Assembly: GCA_002390705.1 (NCBI GenBank)
Contig: DGQA01000046.1
Location: 1-27,116 of the forward strand
Origin: Actinobacteria bacterium UBA4426
GTDB taxonomy: Bacteria; Actinomycetota; Actinomycetes; S36-B12
Length of the DNA stretch: 27,116 nt
Direction of reading: 5' to 3'
Shown: in pieces, positions 23,058-27,116 of the stretch
Position numbering within the stretch: the first letter of the stretch is position 1
Layout: each line of letters opens with the position of its first letter
Notes under the pieces: generated by a model
Databases searched by the model: none
What the model was told of the DNA's origin: nothing
What the model saw: the letters and a program-made list of their open reading frames with translations, nothing else
Position numbers and translations under genes: made by a program

Positions 23058-23839
23058 CTACGCACTCCCGAAGCCAAGGGAATACCAAGGGCGACCAACG
23101 CGGTGTCAGCACGTAGGCCTAACCGAAGAGTTTGCAATGGAAGTAGATCCTCAGGCGCAACGTTCCCCATATTCACTTCCGGCCCATGTGTATTTATGAA
23201 CCAGGCTTGCTGATTTTTTCGGGGTGCCTCAAAAAGCACACGATCGAGACCTGCCGCCAGCAGTGCCGCGTCGATGACTTCAGTTTGTGGCATCCCGTGG
23301 GAGTCGTAGAGACCCACGGTGCCACTCTCCCGTCCCTCAGCCACAATGTATTCAGCCCCAGCTGCGAGGTCACCCATGATCTCCGCATGCCATTGAGTCG
23401 GGGTGAGCGGTCGTTCGGCACTTTTGTACCCGGTCTCAGCAAATACCCGAAATGACTGCGCCGACGTGCGAATGAGTTCCCACTTTGCTTCCATACTCAT
23501 GTCTGCCACCCCTCGAGACACCTCAATCGCTGTAAATCCGGCCTGTTCTGCCCAATCGAGGCACTCGCTTGCTCGTCCTTGCGACCAAGCGATCTCCAGC
23601 AATGTGCCTCCGAGGCAGGCTGTGATCCCATGTTGGCGAAGGAGTCCAATTTTTGATGGCAGAAGCTTCTCTACATAAGCAGTACCCCAACCAAATTTCC
23701 ACACATCAGCAAACTCCGCGTACGACTCCAGGTGACTTTCCATCGATCCGAGTGTTATGCCCTTATCCAGCACGTGGGTCAGACCTGTGGAACGCGGCTT
23801 CTCAGGCAGAACTGGAAGGCTCAGGAAATTGTCCGACAT
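23054..23839 (-). CDS. comA: Phosphosulfolactate synthase (ComA/XcbB type)
   Basis: The 261-aa TIM-barrel protein has the family markers in order: KPRSTGLTHVLDKG (from residue 14), VWKFGWGTAY, TACLGGTLLEIAWSQG, FTAIEVSRG, VFAETGYKS, YIVAEGRESGTVG and VLFEAPRKNQQAWFI, ending with VNMGNV and LRLGLRADT. The enzyme adds sulfite to phosphoenolpyruvate to give (2R)-phospho-3-sulfolactate, the first step of coenzyme M synthesis in methanogens and in the bacterial Xcb pathway. It is the first gene of the seven-gene minus-strand operon. The ATG at 23839 lies 7 nt after a TAGTAT -10 box, which suggests a leaderless message. Endospore sulfolactate formation is the other known role, but the neighbours here favour coenzyme M. 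Confidence 0.92.
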   Translation of the reverse strand: MSDNFLSLPVLPEKPRSTGLTHVLDKGITLGSMESHLESYAEFADVWKFGWGTAYVEKLLPSKIGLLRQHGITACLGGTLLEIAWSQGRASECLDWAEQAGFTAIEVSRGVADMSMEAKWELIRTSAQSFRVFAETGYKSAERPLTPTQWHAEIMGDLAAGAEYIVAEGRESGTVGLYDSHGMPQTEVIDAALLAAGLDRVLFEAPRKNQQAWFINTHGPEVNMGNVAPEDLLPLQTLRLGLRADTALVALGIPLASGVRR

Positions 23840-23846
23840 GTGTCCT

Positions 23847-23888
23847 ATACTACGTGTACTTTCACTTTACGACATATCTACTCGTAAA
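23847..23888 (-). promoter_or_regulatory. Divergent promoter region of the coenzyme M operon with a dyad
   Basis: On the minus strand TAGTAT (23852-23847) is followed by 7 nt and the comA ATG, a leaderless arrangement. Upstream, TTTACG (23866-23871) and CGTAAA (23883-23888) form a perfect 6-bp dyad with an 11-nt spacer, roughly over the -35. The region also serves nitF on the plus strand, so a regulator here could control both. Confidence 0.45.
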
Positions 23889-23955
23889 TATATCGACTGC
23901 GTCTTGGCATTTTGCGGGTAACCACCTGCGTATTGTCACTACATTGGAGGATTCC

Positions 23956-24963
23956 ATGGGCCCAGAGAGCACCGCCCGACAACAACTTGATGAGGTTGTG
24001 GCAGCTGTGGCATGCAATAGCGCCATTGCGGCCAAACGCGAAATAGGACTCGTCAGCGAGGCCTTAGGCTCCTCGGGCTTCGTCGAGGGGCCCGGCGATG
24101 ACGGCGCGGCCATCTCGATTGGTAACACATTTGGGATCGTGTGCGGAGAAGCCCTGTGGCCACCATTTGTCTCGGCGGACCCCCGCGGGGCTGGAATAGC
24201 CGCAATTCTTGCCAATGTGAACGACGTTGCCGCGATGGGTGCCTTGCCCTTAGCAATTGTTGACACCATAGCTGCCGATGAAGATACCGCGCGTGAAATT
24301 CTCAGTGGCCTCGCCTACGCCTCATCCTTATACCGAGTTCCCATTGTTGGTGGGCACCTCACACTCACAGATGGGCCACCCAGCTTGTCAGCATTTGCAC
24401 TCGGCCACACTGACAACCTTTTATCGACTACGAATGTTGTGGCAGGTCAAGATCTTGTGGTGGCCGCGTGCATTGAGGGATCGATGCATCCAGAATTCCC
24501 GTTTTTTGCGTCTTTTACAGAACGGGGTGACAGTCTCGGTGATGACGTGCGCCTTCTGGCGCAGGTCGCCAAGGACGGCATTGCTGTCGCCGCCAAAGAC
24601 ATCAGCATGGCCGGACTCATCGGCTCACTGGCCATGCTCCTGGAGTGGGGGTCCTTCGGTGCAGAACTCGACCTCGACGTGCTCCCTAAGCCCGATGGCG
24701 TCGCGTTGGCGGACTGGTGCACGTGTTTCCCATGCTTTGGATTCCTCCTGTGCTGTGAACCATCCAGAACTGATGAATGTGTTGAGATCTTCACTCGTAC
24801 CGGCCTAGCAGCTTCCAATGTTGGGTCTATAAATGACTCGGGCAGCATCGAGATCCTCTCTGACGGAGAACGCCGAGAGGTTCTGAATTTGCGTGAAGAG
24901 ACGGTTACCGGCTTAATTCGAACACCTAGCGGCACCGCAGCAATGCCCGTGAAAAACGTTTAA
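23956..24963 (+). CDS. nitF: Sll0787-type AIR-synthase-like protein (NitF of Nit1C clusters)
   Basis: The 335-aa protein belongs to the PurM/ThiL/SelD-like superfamily. FVEGPGDDGAAISIG holds the ATP/metal-binding acidic motif, followed by ANVNDVAAMGALPLAIVD and VPIVGGHLTLTD, which are typical. The C-terminal AIRS domain starts near AKDISMAGLIGSLAML. A cysteine-rich patch (WCTCFPCFGFLLCC) is unusual and looks hydrophobic. Relatives sit with nitD and nitE in Nit1C clusters; their ATP-dependent reaction is unknown. I chose the ATG at 23956, which has GGAGG 5 nt upstream; the frame is open to 23653, across the promoter and comA. Here nitF is 11 kb from nitB and is divergent from the coenzyme M operon. 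Confidence 0.88.
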   Translation: MGPESTARQQLDEVVAAVACNSAIAAKREIGLVSEALGSSGFVEGPGDDGAAISIGNTFGIVCGEALWPPFVSADPRGAGIAAILANVNDVAAMGALPLAIVDTIAADEDTAREILSGLAYASSLYRVPIVGGHLTLTDGPPSLSAFALGHTDNLLSTTNVVAGQDLVVAACIEGSMHPEFPFFASFTERGDSLGDDVRLLAQVAKDGIAVAAKDISMAGLIGSLAMLLEWGSFGAELDLDVLPKPDGVALADWCTCFPCFGFLLCCEPSRTDECVEIFTRTGLAASNVGSINDSGSIEILSDGERREVLNLREETVTGLIRTPSGTAAMPVKNV

Positions 24964-25023
24964 TTTTCTCATTTTTTTCTCGTTAATATTATGAATTGGC
25001 TGAAGTTCGAGTCCGATATGTGT

Positions 25024-25052
25024 ACTTTTGTGGACATCACAAGTCGTATAAT
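25024..25052 (+). promoter_or_regulatory. Promoter with dyad upstream of the amide channel gene
   Basis: TATAAT at 25047-25052 is a consensus -10. Just upstream, TTGTG (25028-25032) and CACAA (25038-25042) are inverted arms around GACAT, extended by ACTT/AGT with one bulge. An operator between -35 and -10 would fit. GTGTACTTT (25020-25028) recurs at 23854-23862 beside the comA promoter. Confidence 0.5.
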
Positions 25053-25084
25053 GGATGTGCGGCTTACAATCATTGGAGATGAGA

Positions 25085-25612
25085 ATGGCCCCCATTACGA
25101 TGGTATTCATAATTACAGGACTTGCGGTATTTACGCAAGCAATGTTCTTTCTTGGCATAGGAGCAAGCGCTGAGGAAGGCAAGAAGAGTCCGATTGTCCC
25201 AGTTGGCTATATTTCTGTAATAGCAGGAATTATCAATTTGGTAGTTGGACTTTATATTACCGTGGTGCGACCGTTGGACGCTGATCCGTCGCTGCTGCTT
25301 GCTGGTCTCATCGGATTCTACGGTCTGTTCTTCCTCGCCTTGGGACTTGCGGAAATTCTCGACATGGACCTTCGGGTTATCGGCAATCTCGCCATCCCAA
25401 CCGCAATCCTTCCGCTGTTTTGGATTAACTTCTTCTCGGACACCCAATGGACGTTGATCCTCATTTGGTGGGTCGTCACATTCCTCGCTATTACCTTGAC
25501 TACGTACGGGAAGCTGCAAGCACGAGTCTTGGGGATCATTTTGATGATCACCGCGCTCTTTACATTCTTCCTCGTTCCAGTAGACGCCGTCATGGGTTGG
25601 GGTCTGATTTAA
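25085..25612 (+). CDS. AmiS/UreI-family amide or urea channel
   Basis: The 175-aa membrane protein has six predicted transmembrane helices, beginning with ITMVFIITGLAVFTQAMFFLG and ending with ILMITALFTFFLVPVDAVMG. The short polar loops, the PVGYISVIAGIINLVVGLY helix and the conserved tryptophan near the C-terminus fit the UreI/AmiS family of proton-gated or constitutive channels for urea and short amides. ATG 25085 was chosen because GGAG lies 6 nt upstream; ATG 25079 would be too close to it. Beside nitrile hydratase and carbamoyl genes, likely cargo is a short amide or ureido compound, but the direction and substrate are inferred. A strong terminator follows at once. Confidence 0.87.
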   Translation: MAPITMVFIITGLAVFTQAMFFLGIGASAEEGKKSPIVPVGYISVIAGIINLVVGLYITVVRPLDADPSLLLAGLIGFYGLFFLALGLAEILDMDLRVIGNLAIPTAILPLFWINFFSDTQWTLILIWWVVTFLAITLTTYGKLQARVLGIILMITALFTFFLVPVDAVMGWGLI

Positions 25613-25620
25613 ACACTAAC

Positions 25621-25668
25621 GCCTCCGACTGTGCATTACCCTTTCTATTTGCACAGTCGGAGGCTTTT
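25621..25668 (+). terminator. Rho-independent terminator after the amide channel gene
   Basis: GCCTCCGACTGTGC (25621-25634) pairs perfectly with GCACAGTCGGAGGC (25651-25664), a 14-bp GC-rich stem with a 16-nt loop, followed by TTTT. It starts 8 nt after the stop of the channel gene. Confidence 0.92.
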
Positions 25669-25731
25669 CGGCTCACTTAAGCTAATGTCTTTGCAGATCA
25701 CCGTATGTATCTGCCGAAATCCTGTTACCTG

Positions 25732-25743
25732 TAATCTGTTGGT
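25732..25743 (+). promoter_or_regulatory. -10 box for a leaderless PaaX transcript
   Basis: TAATCT (25732-25737) is followed by exactly 6 nt and the GTG start at 25744. No Shine-Dalgarno sequence precedes the start. This fits a leaderless actinobacterial message; no clear -35 is visible. Confidence 0.5.
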
Positions 25744-26643
25744 GTGACAGACACCGCGCAATCTCGAAAATCAAAAGAACAAGATCGTGAAGTACGAAAA
25801 GACGCACTTCTCCAGCGAATGGTTCGGCCTCAGTCACTCATCTTCACTATTTATGGCGCCTACAGTCGATCGATTGGTGGTTGGATGTCGGTCGGTGCAC
25901 TACTCGAGTTATTGCGCGAAATTGGAGTCGAAGATGCGGCGGTGCGTAGCGCCCTTTCTCGGTTCAAACGCAGGGGAGTACTTCTCTCTGAAAATCGATA
26001 TGGCCTTGCTGGTTACGCCTTAAGTCCGAGTGCCCGAAAAGCGTTCGATACCGGAGACGCTCGAGTATTGGAGCGACGTGAGTCGCCATCGAGTGACCGA
26101 TGGGTTCTCGTTGCCTTCTCGATCCCAGAAAAATCTCGCGACCTTCGTTATCGACTCCGCTCACGACTCTCTCGGGTGGGCTTCGCCCAGGTAACAGGTG
26201 GGCTATGGATAGCTCCTGAAGGTTTGGAAGCCGATGCGCGGCTTGTGATTGAATCTTTGGGCGTAAGCCAACACGTGGATGTGTTTCGCAGTGAACATGT
26301 GGCATTTCGCAGCCTGCCAGATGCCGTTGGTGGATGGTGGGATCTGGACAGCATCGCTAGCGAGTACACAGACTTCGCTGCCTCGTTTGCGCCTTTGAAG
26401 CACGACTATCAGTCTGGGGTTGTGAGCAAGACGGCCCTGCAAGCATTCATTGATTATACCCGGGTTCTCACTTCATGGCGGCCGTTGCCCTATCGCGACC
26501 CAGGTTTACCCGCGGCTCACTTGCCACCCGAGTGGGCGGGGATCCAGGGCACGGAAGTGTTCTTTTATTTCTACGACAGCTTGAGTGCTTTGGCGCAAGA
26601 GCACGTAGTTGACGTCTGCACCGCCCGCAATAGCGGCTCTTAG
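25744..26643 (+). CDS. PaaX-family transcriptional regulator
   Basis: The 299-aa protein has the PaaX layout: an N-terminal winged helix (PQSLIFTIYGAYSRSIGGWMS, then SALSRFKRRGVL), a central ferredoxin-like PaaX domain (RWVLVAFSIPEKSRDLRYRLR, GGLWIAPEG) and a C-terminal helical domain (YTRVLTSWRPLPYRDPGLPA). PaaX proteins are repressors that usually sense a CoA thioester, such as phenylacetyl-CoA. Here the neighbour is a B12-dependent acyl-CoA mutase gene, so the effector may be another acyl-CoA. The GTG start at 25744 fits the -10 box 6 nt upstream. Its stop overlaps the convergent mutase stop by 4 nt (26640-26643). Confidence 0.9.
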   Translation: MTDTAQSRKSKEQDREVRKDALLQRMVRPQSLIFTIYGAYSRSIGGWMSVGALLELLREIGVEDAAVRSALSRFKRRGVLLSENRYGLAGYALSPSARKAFDTGDARVLERRESPSSDRWVLVAFSIPEKSRDLRYRLRSRLSRVGFAQVTGGLWIAPEGLEADARLVIESLGVSQHVDVFRSEHVAFRSLPDAVGGWWDLDSIASEYTDFAASFAPLKHDYQSGVVSKTALQAFIDYTRVLTSWRPLPYRDPGLPAAHLPPEWAGIQGTEVFFYFYDSLSALAQEHVVDVCTARNSGS

Positions 26644-27116
26644 AAACTTGACGTAGGTTCCCACTTTCCGTAAACCTCTCGCAGGACATCCGTGATTTCA
26701 CCAACGGTCGCATAGGCTTTTACGGCAAGGACGACAGACGGAACGATGTTGATGCCGTCATGCGCTGCTTTGGATAGGCCCTCCAGGGTGTGCGTGACTT
26801 GGCTTTGGTCCCGTTTTTCCTTGACGTGTAAGAGTGACTCAATTTGCCGAGCTTCACTTTCGTGATCGATTGTAAAAACTTCAAATTCCGCCGTGTCTGA
26901 AACAAACGAATTGACACCAACCACTTTTCGTTTTCCCGTATCTATTGCGATGGCCGTTTCATACGCACTGTCTGAGAGTCGGGTTGCAAAGTAACCGGAT
27001 TCAATACAGGCAAGTGCCCCTCCAAGTTCCGCGATCTTGTCCATCTCGGCCATCACCTCGGCTTCAAGCTGGTCGGTGAGGCGCTCGAGAAGTTCACTCC
27101 CTCCGAGCGGATCTAC
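26640..27116 (-). CDS. B12-dependent acyl-CoA mutase large subunit, C-terminal part only
   Basis: The 159 visible codons run off the window at the 5' side. DPLGGSELLERLTDQLEAEV, then GGALACIESGYFATRLSDSAYE and RKVVGVNSF are the C-terminal end of the substrate-binding barrel of methylmalonyl-CoA mutase relatives. The protein stops soon after LREVYGKWEP with no cobalamin-binding domain, so it is probably a two-subunit type such as isobutyryl-CoA or 2-hydroxyisobutyryl-CoA mutase, with a separate small B12 subunit. The exact substrate cannot be told from this part. It is convergent with the PaaX regulator gene. Confidence 0.85.
   Translation of the reverse strand, partial: VDPLGGSELLERLTDQLEAEVMAEMDKIAELGGALACIESGYFATRLSDSAYETAIAIDTGKRKVVGVNSFVSDTAEFEVFTIDHESEARQIESLLHVKEKRDQSQVTHTLEGLSKAAHDGINIVPSVVLAVKAYATVGEITDVLREVYGKWEPTSSF

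Noticed and set aside
23653..23955. N-terminal extension of NitF
   Set aside because: It crosses comA's start and the divergent promoter; the ATG at 23956 has a strong GGAGG site.
24278..24808. 176-aa plus-strand frame
   Set aside because: Out-of-frame shadow of NitF with no ribosome binding site and no recognisable motif.
1..27116. Mobile element or genomic island boundaries
   Set aside because: No transposase, integrase, tRNA end or long direct/terminal repeats were seen, although I could not run a systematic repeat search.

Overview
The window looks like a metabolic accessory region of an actinobacterium (Actinomycetota). Several proteins resemble families I know mainly from mycobacteria and rhodococci: the MSMEG_0565, 0567, 0568 and 0572 types, a PaaX regulator, and a cobalt nitrile hydratase. 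GTG and TTG starts are common, genes overlap by GTGA or ATGA, and several genes have a -10 box only 6-7 nt before the start codon, which suggests leaderless transcripts. GC content looks moderate by eye. I see no RNA genes, transposases, integrases or CRISPR arrays. Almost every base belongs to an intact gene, and there is no gene-free stretch over 300 bp.

Layout. 1-4499: the 5' part of an ADP-forming acyl-CoA synthetase (-), then a medium-chain dehydrogenase, a MazG-like nucleotide pyrophosphohydrolase and a flavin reductase (+). 4592-7043 (-): a GNAT protein and a radical SAM protein of the Nit1C (cyanide/nitrile) cluster type, preceded by an unrecognised 212-aa protein. 7152-10851 (+): carbamate kinase, FdrA/AllF and an MSMEG_0565-type glycosyltransferase, joined by GTGA overlaps. 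10848-14716 (-): a flavin disulfide reductase homologue, an unknown 83-aa protein, the NitB/Sll0783-type protein, cobalt nitrile hydratase beta and alpha, and a His-tailed nitrile hydratase accessory protein. A XRE-cupin regulator at 14868 reads divergently from this operon. 15511-15927 (-): an OsmC-type protein. 16099-23839 (-): seven tightly packed genes. These are a ComA-type phosphosulfolactate synthase, an unknown 308-aa protein, two aspartase/fumarase-superfamily lyases flanking a D-cysteine-desulfhydrase-like PLP enzyme, then AllG (DUF1116) and AllH (DUF2877). 23956-25612 (+): the AIR-synthase-like NitF and an AmiS/UreI amide channel, closed by a strong terminator. 25744-27116: a PaaX regulator (+) and the C-terminal end of a B12-dependent acyl-CoA mutase (-).

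How it may fit together (inference). Three modules are interleaved. (a) A Nit1C-like set (nitB, nitD, nitE, nitF plus the glycosyltransferase) has no nitrilase but contains a cobalt nitrile hydratase and an amide channel. (b) The three subunits of an oxamate-carbamoyltransferase-type enzyme (AllF, AllG, AllH) occur with carbamate kinase, which could make ATP from a carbamoyl donor. (c) A gene set matches the bacterial coenzyme M route described in Xanthobacter autotrophicus Py2 (Xcb enzymes): PEP plus sulfite to phosphosulfolactate, then elimination, decarboxylation, thiolation and reduction. Module (c) shares one apparent operon with AllG and AllH, so a CoM-linked process and carbamoyl transfer appear to be co-expressed here. 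I know of no description of this combination. No CoM-using enzyme, amidase or nitrilase is visible in the window.
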